Shown here: positions 1 to 5,291 of the stretch, piece by piece
How the letters are laid out: every line of letters starts with the position of its first letter
Numbering within the stretch: position 1 is the stretch's first letter
Assembly: GCA_030150585.1 (NCBI GenBank)
Contig: JASLFM010000329.1
Location: 1-5,291 of the forward strand
Reading direction: 5' to 3'
DNA: 5,291 nt
Source: Acidovorax sp.
Lineage (GTDB): Bacteria > Pseudomonadota > Gammaproteobacteria > Burkholderiales > Burkholderiaceae_C
The notes under the pieces: generated by a model
The model's database searches: none
What the model was told of the DNA's origin: nothing
Seen by the model: the letters and a program-made list of their open reading frames with translations, nothing else
Position numbers and translations under genes: made by a program

Positions 1-464
1 TCGAAACCATGGCCGCCGAGCCGGCCTGTGCGCGGGTGAGCGATGCCGAGATTGCCGAAATCGAGGAACTGCATGCAAAGATGGTCGCGGCCCATGCGGC
101 CGGGGACCTGATGGCCTATTTCCAGATCAACCAGACCATCCACCAGCGCATGGTCGATGCGGCGCGCAACCCCGTGCTCTCGCGCATCTATGCGGCCGAA
201 TGCGCCCGCATTCGCCGCTACCGCTATGCGGGCAACCAGGAACAGGCCCGCTGGACGCAGGCCGTGAAGGAACACGGGGAAATGCTCAATGCGCTCAAGG
301 AGCGCGCCGGGCCCTTGCTGCGCGAGATGCTGCGCAAGCACCACCAGGGCGGCTGGGCCGTCTCGCGCACCGTGCTGCACAACGACCCCAGCTACCAGAC
401 CGAGGCCGACAAGCCTGCGCCGCGGCCCCGTGGGCGCCGCCCCAAGACGGCCCCGCCCCTCTGA
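1..464 (+). CDS. GntR-family transcriptional regulator, FCD effector domain (5' partial)
   Basis: This is the C-terminal part of a ligand-responsive transcription factor; the frame is open to the left edge (first full codon at 3), so the ATG at 9 is probably internal and the N-terminal winged-helix DNA-binding domain lies outside. The visible 153 residues form most of an all-helical FCD domain. Numbering from the Met at 9, INQTIHQ (40-46), the NP-x-L after AAR (54-57), VKEHGEML (86-93) and MLRKHH (107-112) match FCD helices. The likely metal or carboxylate-ligand residues are Asn41, His45, His89 and His111 or His112. Asn in place of the more usual Asp at the first site occurs in many family members. 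In this family the FCD domain binds small organic acids and controls DNA binding. A basic, Pro-rich tail (residues 135-151) follows the domain. The gene converges on the - strand catabolic genes; control of that operon is only a guess from proximity. Confidence 0.85.
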   Translation, partial: ETMAAEPACARVSDAEIAEIEELHAKMVAAHAAGDLMAYFQINQTIHQRMVDAARNPVLSRIYAAECARIRRYRYAGNQEQARWTQAVKEHGEMLNALKERAGPLLREMLRKHHQGGWAVSRTVLHNDPSYQTEADKPAPRPRGRRPKTAPPL

Positions 465-477
465 AGCGGACCACCGG

Positions 478-534
478 ATTAGCTATAAAAAAATGAGCTA
501 GAGGTTTTGATGGGAAGGAACCCTCAGCCTTTTT
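478..534. repeat. A/T-rich intergenic hairpin element, possible terminator
   Basis: The 465-592 gap between convergent genes has no plausible gene. It holds an A/T-rich island that stands out from the GC-rich surroundings. TAGCT at 480-484 and AGCTA at 496-500 are exact inverted repeats around an 11-nt A-rich loop. A second imperfect stem pairs GAGGTT (501-506) with AACCCTC (519-525, one bulged C), and a T5 run follows at 530-534. Read on the + strand, this second stem plus the T run is a weak candidate Rho-independent terminator for the regulator gene. From memory it resembles short intergenic elements scattered in Comamonadaceae genomes; that match is not verified here. The rest of the gap, 535-592, shows nothing I can name. 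Confidence 0.4.
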
Positions 535-592
535 GACCACAAATCCTGGGCCGGGCCACGCCGCAGGGAGCGCCCCCATGCGGTGCCCTTCC

Positions 593-1624
593 TCAGGCCG
601 CCAGCGCCAGGTCTTCGACCACGCCCAGCGCGCGCGAGGCACCGCCCAGGCGCGTGGCCAGGTGCTGGGCGCGCTTGAGGAACAGGTGCGCATCGTGCTC
701 CCAGGTAAAGCCCATGCCGCCATGCACCTGCACGGCCGTGCGTGTAGATTGCAATGCGCCTTCAATGGCCGTGAAATCGGCCACGGCGCAGGCAAAGCGC
801 GCGTCAGGCAAGCCGTCATCCACTGCGGCGGCCGCGTACCAGACCGCCAGGCGCGCGTTGTCCACGCCCATCCAGGCATTGGCCAGCTGGTGCTTGATGG
901 CCTGGTAGCTGCCGATGGGCTTGCCGAACTGCACGCGCTCCTTGGCATAGCCGCTGGCCATCTCGAGCGCGGCCTGGGCCACGCCCACGAGTTCGGCGCC
1001 GAGCACCAGGCGGTGCGCCCTGCGCGCATGGGCGCGGGCCTCGGGCGCAATGTCCAGCGTGTGCCAGTCCAGCGCGGCCTGGGCCGCAGGCGACTGGCGC
1101 AGCGTGGCGTCCAGTGCGGGGCTGGACCACAGGGCGCTGGCATCGACCAGGGCGATCTGCAAGGGCACGCTGGCATCGTGCCAGCCCCGCACCACCACGA
1201 GGTCGCTGCACTGGCCCGCATGGTCCCACCAGGCATCGGTATCGGCCACGCAGTGCAGCGCGCGCGCGCCGGCCAGCATGGACTGCACGGCCTCGCGCAG
1301 AACGGCCGGTGCGGCCTCGGGCGCGGCCTTGAGCCACAGCGCGAGCAGCACGGCGCTGCTGGCCCAGGGCAGGTTCACGAGCTGGCGCCCGGCCTCTTCG
1401 GCCACCAGGCTGGCCTCGACCAGGCCCAGATCGAGGCCGCCGTGCTCCTCGGGCAGCAGCAAGGCCATCCAGCCCATGGCCGCCATGTCGGCCCACAGCT
1501 GGGGCTGGGCCGCATCCGCCCAGGGCAGGGCGCGGCGCGCGCGCGCCAGCGGGTGGTGGTCGGCAAAAAACCGGCGGGCCGATTCCTGCAGCATCTGCTG
1601 CTCTTCGTTCAATGCGAAATCCAT
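593..1624 (-). CDS. Acyl-CoA dehydrogenase, short (FAD-motif, probably non-catalytic) subunit
   Basis: This 343-residue acyl-CoA dehydrogenase family protein is shorter than the usual 380 or so. The N-terminal helical domain starts MDFALNEEQQML and includes LLLPEEHGG (55-63). The middle beta domain is reduced: the TEP/SEP-x-AGSD segment that normally contacts flavin and substrate is not recognisable. The C-terminal domain is well kept, with R230-V-Q-FG-KPIGS (FAD-binding Arg), QAIKH (241-245) and QVHGGMGFTWEHD (299-311). His204 sits where isovaleryl-CoA dehydrogenase-type enzymes carry their catalytic Glu, and the tail lacks the YEGT segment of the medium-chain type. It therefore probably cannot act alone and pairs with the subunit encoded 13 bp upstream. 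The start at 1624 is supported by the family N-terminus and by GGCAGG 6 nt before the ATG. Its role is alpha,beta-desaturation of a cytoplasmic acyl-CoA with electrons passing to ETF; substrate unknown. It could be compared with small subunits such as PimD. Confidence 0.9.
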   Translation of the reverse strand: MDFALNEEQQMLQESARRFFADHHPLARARRALPWADAAQPQLWADMAAMGWMALLLPEEHGGLDLGLVEASLVAEEAGRQLVNLPWASSAVLLALWLKAAPEAAPAVLREAVQSMLAGARALHCVADTDAWWDHAGQCSDLVVVRGWHDASVPLQIALVDASALWSSPALDATLRQSPAAQAALDWHTLDIAPEARAHARRAHRLVLGAELVGVAQAALEMASGYAKERVQFGKPIGSYQAIKHQLANAWMGVDNARLAVWYAAAAVDDGLPDARFACAVADFTAIEGALQSTRTAVQVHGGMGFTWEHDAHLFLKRAQHLATRLGGASRALGVVEDLALAA

Positions 1625-1637
1625 GCTGTGCCTGCCG

Positions 1638-2825
1638 TCAGTTCTTGGGGAGGCCCAGCATCTGCTCGGCCAGGATGTTGCGCTGCACTTCCGAGGTGCC
1701 CGCGAGGATGGTTTCGGCGCGCGTCCAGAGGTAGTCGCGCGTCCACAGCGCCGCGCGGCGGTCGGCGCCTTCGGGGTCGGGGCCCTGCAAGGCGCGCTCG
1801 CCCATCAGCTCCATGGCCGTGTTCATCATCTTCTGGTGCGACTCGCTCCAGTGCAGCTTGGTCGATGAGCCTTCGGCCCCGGGCGGGCCGCTGCGCAGCG
1901 CGTTGGTCAGCGCGCGCAGGCCCTTGATCTTGAGCACATGGCTGTCCACGGCCAGGCGCGCGATCTCGCGGCGCAGGTGCGGATCGTCCAGAGCCGTGGC
2001 GCCACCGCGCGGCGTGTCGGCCGCCAAGGCCTTGAGCGCCTGCACTTCCTGCGCGAAGCGCACCTGGCGCGGAATGAAGTAGGTGCCGCGCTCAAAGCTG
2101 GCGGCCGCCATGGCCAGGCGCCAGCCGCCGTTTTCTTCGCCCACGAGAGCGTCGAGCGGCACCCGCACGTCTTCGAAGAAGACTTCGTTGAAGTCCGCCT
2201 CGCCCGTGATCTGGCGGATCGATTCCACACGCACGCCGGGGCTCTTCATGTCGACGAGGAAGAAGCTGATGCCCTTGTGGCGCTGGGCCGTGGCGTCGGT
2301 GCGCGCGAGCACAAAGCAGTAGTCGGCAATGTGCGCAAACGAGGTCCAGACCTTGTGGCCGTTGAGCACGTAATGGTCGCCGCGCCGCTCGGCGCGCGTG
2401 GACAGGGCCGCGAGGTCCGAGCCCGCGCCGGGTTCCGAATAGCCCTGGCACCAGATCTCGCGGTTGGAGAGGATGCCCGGCAGGTAACGCGCCTTCTGCG
2501 CCTCGCTGGCAAAGTGCACCAGCGTGGGCCCCAGGATGCCGTGGCCGATGATGTTCACGCCCAGCGGCGCGCCGATGCGGGCCTGCTCCTCGTGGAAGAT
2601 GGCCTGGCGCGTGAGCGGCCAGGCCTTGCCGCCGTATTGCGTGGGCCAGCCCAGGCCCGACCAGCCGGCCTGGCACACATAGCCTTCCCAGGCGCGGCGC
2701 CAGGTCAGCTCGTTGGGGTCGGGGGTCGTGGGCCACTGGGCCCGAAAGCGCGGGAAATGGGTCTCGAACCATTCGCGCAGCGTGAGGCGGAAGGCTTCGT
2801 CTTCCGCCGAGTAGCCCACTTGCAT
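1638..2825 (-). CDS. Acyl-CoA dehydrogenase, large (catalytic) subunit
   Basis: This 395-residue acyl-CoA dehydrogenase family protein is of normal length. An N-terminal helical domain (about 1-120, with GLGWPTQYGG at 57-66 and HEEQAR at 78-83) precedes the beta domain, which has SEPGAGSDLAAL (130-141), LNGHKVWTS (154-162) and FFEDVRVP (216-223). The C-terminal helical domain contains SFERG (243-247) and ends LAGTSEVQRNILAEQMLGLPKN. Ala375 replaces the catalytic Glu of the medium-chain YEGT motif. Glu245 in SFERG aligns by eye with the alternative catalytic Glu of isovaleryl-CoA dehydrogenase and is my candidate base. The usual R-x-x-FG FAD motif expected after this helix is absent; the downstream partner supplies one. 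The expected reaction is FAD-dependent conversion of acyl-CoA to trans-2-enoyl-CoA in the cytoplasm. The ATG at 2825 is preceded by a weak GA-rich site, AAGAGA, 8 nt upstream. The mycobacterial heteromeric FadE enzymes and PimC are possible relatives; substrate unknown. Confidence 0.92.
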   Translation of the reverse strand: MQVGYSAEDEAFRLTLREWFETHFPRFRAQWPTTPDPNELTWRRAWEGYVCQAGWSGLGWPTQYGGKAWPLTRQAIFHEEQARIGAPLGVNIIGHGILGPTLVHFASEAQKARYLPGILSNREIWCQGYSEPGAGSDLAALSTRAERRGDHYVLNGHKVWTSFAHIADYCFVLARTDATAQRHKGISFFLVDMKSPGVRVESIRQITGEADFNEVFFEDVRVPLDALVGEENGGWRLAMAAASFERGTYFIPRQVRFAQEVQALKALAADTPRGGATALDDPHLRREIARLAVDSHVLKIKGLRALTNALRSGPPGAEGSSTKLHWSESHQKMMNTAMELMGERALQGPDPEGADRRAALWTRDYLWTRAETILAGTSEVQRNILAEQMLGLPKN

Positions 2826-2869
2826 GTTGATCGTCTCTTACTCGTTACGTAGGGGGCACAACGCCCGAA

Positions 2870-2968
2870 GCTGGCGCACCCGAGGCCAGCAGACGCCGTG
2901 GAACCGGCTTTGCCGGGCCACCGGCGGCGTCTCCCTCCCGCAGGAGAGGGGGAAGCGGCGCAGCCGCT
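2870..2968. repeat. GC-rich intergenic multi-hairpin repeat (REP-like)
   Basis: The 152-bp gap inside the operon (2826-2977) is largely filled by inverted repeats. GCTGGC (2870-2875) pairs with GCCAGC (2885-2890). AGACGCCG (2891-2898) pairs exactly with CGGCGTCT (2925-2932) and encloses TGG/CCA (2899-2901 with 2918-2920) and CCGGC-TTT-GCCGG (2904-2916), giving one long hairpin with a bulged CCGG. CTCC-CGCA-GGAG (2935-2946) competes for adjacent bases. AGCGGC-GCA-GCCGCT (2954-2968) forms a tight 6-bp stem just after the stop codon of the upstream gene. There is no T run, so it is not a classical terminator. From memory, near-identical text recurs between genes in Acidovorax-type genomes; copy number cannot be seen from one window. 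In the transcript it could protect the binding-protein message or dampen expression of the dehydrogenases. Confidence 0.65.
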
Positions 2969-2977
2969 CAGGGGGTG

Positions 2978-3946
2978 TCAATCCGCTCTTGCGCCAGAGT
3001 CTTTGACGACCTTGGCCCATTTGACGATGTCCTTCTTCAGGAACTCGCCGAACTCCTGGGGCGTGTTGCCGATGATGTCCAGGCCCAGCGAGCGGAATTT
3101 CTCCTGCACGGCGGGCTCCTTGAGCACCTCCATCAGCTCGGCGTGGAAGCGCTTCACGGCTGCCGCGGGCGTGCCGGCCGGCGCCACGAAGCCCAGCCAG
3201 GGCATGGCCTCGTAGCCGGGCAGGCCCGATTCGGCCACGGTGGGCACGTCGGGCAGCAGCTTGGAGCGCTGCGCCGTGGTCACGGCCAGCAGGCGCACCT
3301 TGCCGTCCTTCACGAAGGGGCCCGAGGAGGCCCAGGCATCGAACATCACCTGCAGGTTGCCGCCCACCAGGTCCATGAGCGCCGGGGCGCTGCCCTTGTA
3401 GGGCACGTGCTCCATCTTCACGCCGGCCATGGTGTTGAACAGCTCCGACTCCAGGTGCGTGGACGTGCCCGCGCCCACCGAGCCGTAGTTGGCCTTGGTG
3501 GGGTTGGCCTTGAGCCAGGCGATCAGCTCGGCCACGTTCTTGGCGGGAATGCTCGGGTGCACCTCCAGCACGTGCACCACGGAGGCCACCAGCGAGACCG
3601 GCGTGAAGTCCTTGACGGGGTCGTAGTTCACCTTGCTGTACAGCGCGGGCGCAATACCCAGCGAAGACGCTGCGAGCAGCAGCGTGTGGCCGTCGGGCGC
3701 GGCCTTGGCCACGTATTCGGACGCGATCATGGTGCCCGCGCCGGGCTTGTTCTCCACGATCACGGGCTGGCCCAGGCGCTTGTTCAGGCGCTCGGCCAGC
3801 AGGCGCGACATGATGTCGGTGGCGCCGCCCGGCGAGAACGGCACGACGAGGGTGACGGGCTTGCTGGGGAAGGGCTGCTGCGCCTGGGCCGTACCGCACA
3901 GGGCTGCGGCGGCGAGGGCGATGCCCGCCATGAGTTGCTTGATCAT
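2978..3946 (-). CDS. Bug-family (TctC-like) periplasmic solute-binding protein
   Basis: This 322-residue protein is typical in length and pattern for Bug extracytoplasmic receptors of tripartite tricarboxylate transporters. A Sec signal peptide spans about 1-22 (basic MIK, a hydrophobic Ala/Leu stretch, AQA before the predicted cut). The mature protein starts near QQPFPSKPVTLVVPF. Family motifs are PFSPGGATDIMSR (36-48), VIVENKPGAGT (62-72), GAGTSTHLESELF (158-170), VPYKGSAPALMDLVGG (181-196) and LPDVPTVAESGLPGY (231-245). In studied Bug proteins the loops after the first strands close around a carboxylate of the ligand, so an organic acid is the likely cargo. No TctA/TctB membrane partners are in the window; orphan Bug genes are common in this group and may share transporters or act as sensors. 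The gene lies 37 bp after the CoA ligase and before the dehydrogenases, linking uptake to activation and oxidation. The ligand cannot be predicted. Confidence 0.95.
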   Translation of the reverse strand: MIKQLMAGIALAAAALCGTAQAQQPFPSKPVTLVVPFSPGGATDIMSRLLAERLNKRLGQPVIVENKPGAGTMIASEYVAKAAPDGHTLLLAASSLGIAPALYSKVNYDPVKDFTPVSLVASVVHVLEVHPSIPAKNVAELIAWLKANPTKANYGSVGAGTSTHLESELFNTMAGVKMEHVPYKGSAPALMDLVGGNLQVMFDAWASSGPFVKDGKVRLLAVTTAQRSKLLPDVPTVAESGLPGYEAMPWLGFVAPAGTPAAAVKRFHAELMEVLKEPAVQEKFRSLGLDIIGNTPQEFGEFLKKDIVKWAKVVKDSGARAD

Positions 3947-3955
3947 CGGTGGTGT

Positions 3956-3960
3956 CTCCT
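3956..3960 (-). promoter_or_regulatory. Ribosome binding site of the Bug gene
   Basis: On the - strand, AGGAG lies 9 nt before the ATG at 3946, the strongest Shine-Dalgarno match among the intact genes here. It fixes this start, and the resulting protein begins with a well-formed signal peptide. Confidence 0.8.
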
Positions 3961-3983
3961 GGTGGTTATGGTGGTCTGAAAGT

Positions 3984-5291
3984 TCATGCGGCGGTCACAG
4001 GGCCTGCGGGGATCACGAGCGCATCGAGCATGCGCACGCCCTGGCCCGCTTCCTTGACGAGCAGGGGATTGACCTCGACCTCGTCGGCCTGTTCCCGGAG
4101 CGCGAGCACGGCGCGCGAAAAGCCTGCGATGGCGGCGCAGGCCGCATCCACATCGGCCAGCGGCCGGCCCCGGTAGCCCGTGAGCAGCGGGAAGGCCTTG
4201 AGCTCGCCGAGCATCTCGCGCGCCATGGGCTCATCCACGGGCAGCACGCGGTGGCTCACATCCTTGTAGAGCTCGGTCAGCACGCCGCCCAGGCCCACGG
4301 TGAGCGTCATGCCGAACACCGGGTCGCGCGTGGCGCCCACGATGAGTTCGGCCACGCCCGATTCCATGGTGCAGACCAGGGCGCCGTCGATGCGTGCCCC
4401 GGGCGCGTAGTTGCGCGCGCTGGCCAGCACCTCGCCGAAGGCCTGGCGCACCTGGGCCGCATCCTGCAGGCGCAGGCGCACGCCGCCGGCCTCGGTCTTA
4501 TGGGCAATGTCGGGCGAAAGCACCTTGAGCACCACAGGGTAGCCGATCGCATCGGCCGCCTGCACGGCTTCGTCGGCCGTGGCGGCCACGCGCTCGGCCG
4601 CGCTGGTCACGCCGTGCTGCGCCAGCAGCTGCTTGGTGCTGTGCTCGTCCAGGGTCGCGGGCAGGGCCGTGCGCGCGGGCACGGCCTGGCCGCGCACCTC
4701 GAGCCAGCGGTTGCGCTTGCGCCGTTCCTGCCACAGCAGGAAGGGCGAGAGCGCCGATACCGCCACGCCGATGTCCTCGAACACGGGCACGCCGCCCGCG
4801 CGCAGCTGCTCGCGGGTCTTGGCCGCGCCGGTGTCGATGGCGACGAACAGCTTGGGAAAGCGGGCCGACACGGCACACAGGTCGTCGGCCATGCGGTCGA
4901 GCATGTAGCCGGGGGCGTAGATCACCACGGTGTCCACCGCATCGGACAGGGCCAGCGCCTCCATGGCCGTGCGCACGAAGCCCGGGTCGTTGACCACGTT
5001 GCCCGTCACGTCCACGGGATTGGAGACCATGCCGTAGTCGGGAATGCCCGCGCGCAGCTGGTCCTGCAGCGCCTGCGGCAGCGTGGGCACGTCGAGCCCC
5101 GCGACGATGAACTTGTCGGCCAGGATGGCGCCGAGCGCGCCCGAGATCGTGATGATGGCCACGCGCCGGCCCGCGCTGCGCTGGCGGTAGCCCGCGAGGT
5201 GGGCGAGCTGGGCCATCTGCGTGAAGTCGTGGCTCTGTATCACGTTGAGCTGGCGGAACGCGGCCTGGTAGACCGCCTGGTCGCCCGCGAG
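3984..5291 (-). CDS. NDP-forming acyl-CoA synthetase / acetate-CoA ligase family (5' partial)
   Basis: This is the C-terminal 435 residues of a fused acyl-CoA synthetase of the ADP/GDP-forming (succinyl-CoA synthetase-like) superfamily. The frame stays open to the right edge, so the GTG at 5243 is internal; the first visible residues, LAGDQAVYQAAFRQ, are the family segment that normally follows the SHTGS phosphohistidine motif. A flavodoxin-like CoA-ligase domain follows (VAIITISGALGAILAD, visible residues about 44-59; SNPVDVTGN at 90-98). After a linker comes an ATP-grasp domain from about residue 215, with GYPVVLKVLSPDIAHKTEAG (250-269), ELIVGATRDPVFG (315-327), GLGGVLTEL (333-341) and the C-terminal EVEVNPLLV (404-412). 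His264 in AHKTEAGG matches the second, beta-domain phosphohistidine studied in archaeal ADP-forming acetyl-CoA synthetase. The reaction is carboxylate + CoA + NTP to acyl-CoA + NDP + Pi in the cytoplasm. Substrate is unknown; dicarboxylic, branched or aromatic acids are possible. It is the first visible gene of the operon; its start and promoter lie outside. Confidence 0.93.
   Translation of the reverse strand, partial: LAGDQAVYQAAFRQLNVIQSHDFTQMAQLAHLAGYRQRSAGRRVAIITISGALGAILADKFIVAGLDVPTLPQALQDQLRAGIPDYGMVSNPVDVTGNVVNDPGFVRTAMEALALSDAVDTVVIYAPGYMLDRMADDLCAVSARFPKLFVAIDTGAAKTREQLRAGGVPVFEDIGVAVSALSPFLLWQERRKRNRWLEVRGQAVPARTALPATLDEHSTKQLLAQHGVTSAAERVAATADEAVQAADAIGYPVVLKVLSPDIAHKTEAGGVRLRLQDAAQVRQAFGEVLASARNYAPGARIDGALVCTMESGVAELIVGATRDPVFGMTLTVGLGGVLTELYKDVSHRVLPVDEPMAREMLGELKAFPLLTGYRGRPLADVDAACAAIAGFSRAVLALREQADEVEVNPLLVKEAGQGVRMLDALVIPAGPVTAA

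Larger units (their letters stand above)
593..5291 (-). other. Probable catabolic operon: CoA ligase, Bug receptor, two acyl-CoA dehydrogenase subunits
   Basis: Four genes follow one another on the - strand with gaps of 37, 152 and 13 bp, and their predicted functions form consecutive steps: capture of an acid, CoA activation and alpha,beta-dehydrogenation. No convincing promoter was seen in the gaps, including the 152-bp one, so a common promoter upstream of the right edge is inferred. No strong terminator for this strand was found between 465 and 592. Confidence 0.65.

Noticed and set aside
9..464. Standalone small protein starting at the ATG at 9
   Set aside because: The frame is open to the left edge and the protein begins inside an FCD domain, so this is the tail of a longer regulator.
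533..1927. Long open frame (464 codons) on the + strand across the dehydrogenase genes
   Set aside because: It lies antisense to two clear acyl-CoA dehydrogenase genes and encodes a His/Gly/Ala/Arg-rich sequence with no family motif, as expected of a mirror frame in GC-rich DNA.
1938..2852. Open + strand frame of 304 codons opposite the large dehydrogenase subunit
   Set aside because: Composition is that of a mirror frame and the opposite strand carries a motif-rich enzyme; no independent ribosome site or domain.
2826..2870. Internal promoter ahead of the large dehydrogenase gene
   Set aside because: TTGTGC on the - strand has no acceptable -10 box at 16-18 nt spacing, so the call is not supported.
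2891..2968. Rho-independent terminator within the operon
   Set aside because: The stems are strong but no T run follows on either strand; a dispersed repeat explains them better.
2838..3899. Second - strand frame of 353 codons overlapping the Bug gene and the repeat
   Set aside because: Out-of-frame reading of the Bug gene; it has no signal peptide or motif, and its length comes from GC bias.
3880..3946. Possible lipobox cysteine (Cys17) in the Bug signal peptide
   Set aside because: The residues before Cys17 (AAAL) do not fit a lipobox, which needs a small residue just before Cys and Leu or similar three before; AQA at 20-22 is a better signal peptidase I site.
2975..3979. Open + strand frame of 334 codons opposite the Bug gene
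   Set aside because: It almost exactly mirrors the Bug coding region and is His/Gly/Val-rich without recognisable domains.

Overview
The window reads as chromosomal DNA of a high-GC betaproteobacterium, most likely a member of the Comamonadaceae (Acidovorax/Comamonas/Delftia/Variovorax type). Three things suggest this: strong G/C bias at third codon positions, a periplasmic binding protein of the Bug family (greatly expanded in these bacteria), and intergenic repeats of a kind I associate with Comamonadaceae genomes. The lineage is inferred from these traits; no marker gene is present.

Layout. At the left edge, the C-terminal FCD effector domain of a GntR-family regulator ends on the + strand at 464. 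A 128-bp convergent intergenic region (465-592) follows, with an A/T-rich hairpin element. Everything else is on the - strand and reads right to left as one probable operon. It begins with an NDP-forming acyl-CoA ligase whose 5' part lies beyond the right edge. A Bug-type solute-binding protein follows (37-bp gap), then a full-length acyl-CoA dehydrogenase subunit (152-bp gap filled mainly by a GC-rich hairpin repeat), then a shorter acyl-CoA dehydrogenase subunit (13-bp gap). No tRNA, rRNA, CRISPR array, transposase or integrase was seen.

How the genes fit together. The Bug protein should capture an organic acid in the periplasm, the ligase should convert an acid to its CoA thioester using a nucleoside triphosphate, and the two dehydrogenase subunits should introduce an alpha,beta double bond. 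This is the uptake, activation and first oxidation section of a carboxylic-acid catabolic pathway. Hydratase, 3-hydroxyacyl-CoA dehydrogenase, thiolase and membrane transporter genes are not in the window, and the substrate cannot be read from it.

The most interesting point is that the two dehydrogenases look like complementary halves of one enzyme. The long subunit keeps the SEPGAGSD segment and a candidate catalytic Glu245 but lacks the R-x-x-FG FAD-binding motif. The short one has that motif but lacks the SEPGAGSD segment and a recognisable catalytic Glu. This matches obligate heteromeric acyl-CoA dehydrogenases such as mycobacterial FadE26-FadE27 and FadE28-FadE29. I found no wholly new system; the window is a catabolic operon with a few features worth checking.
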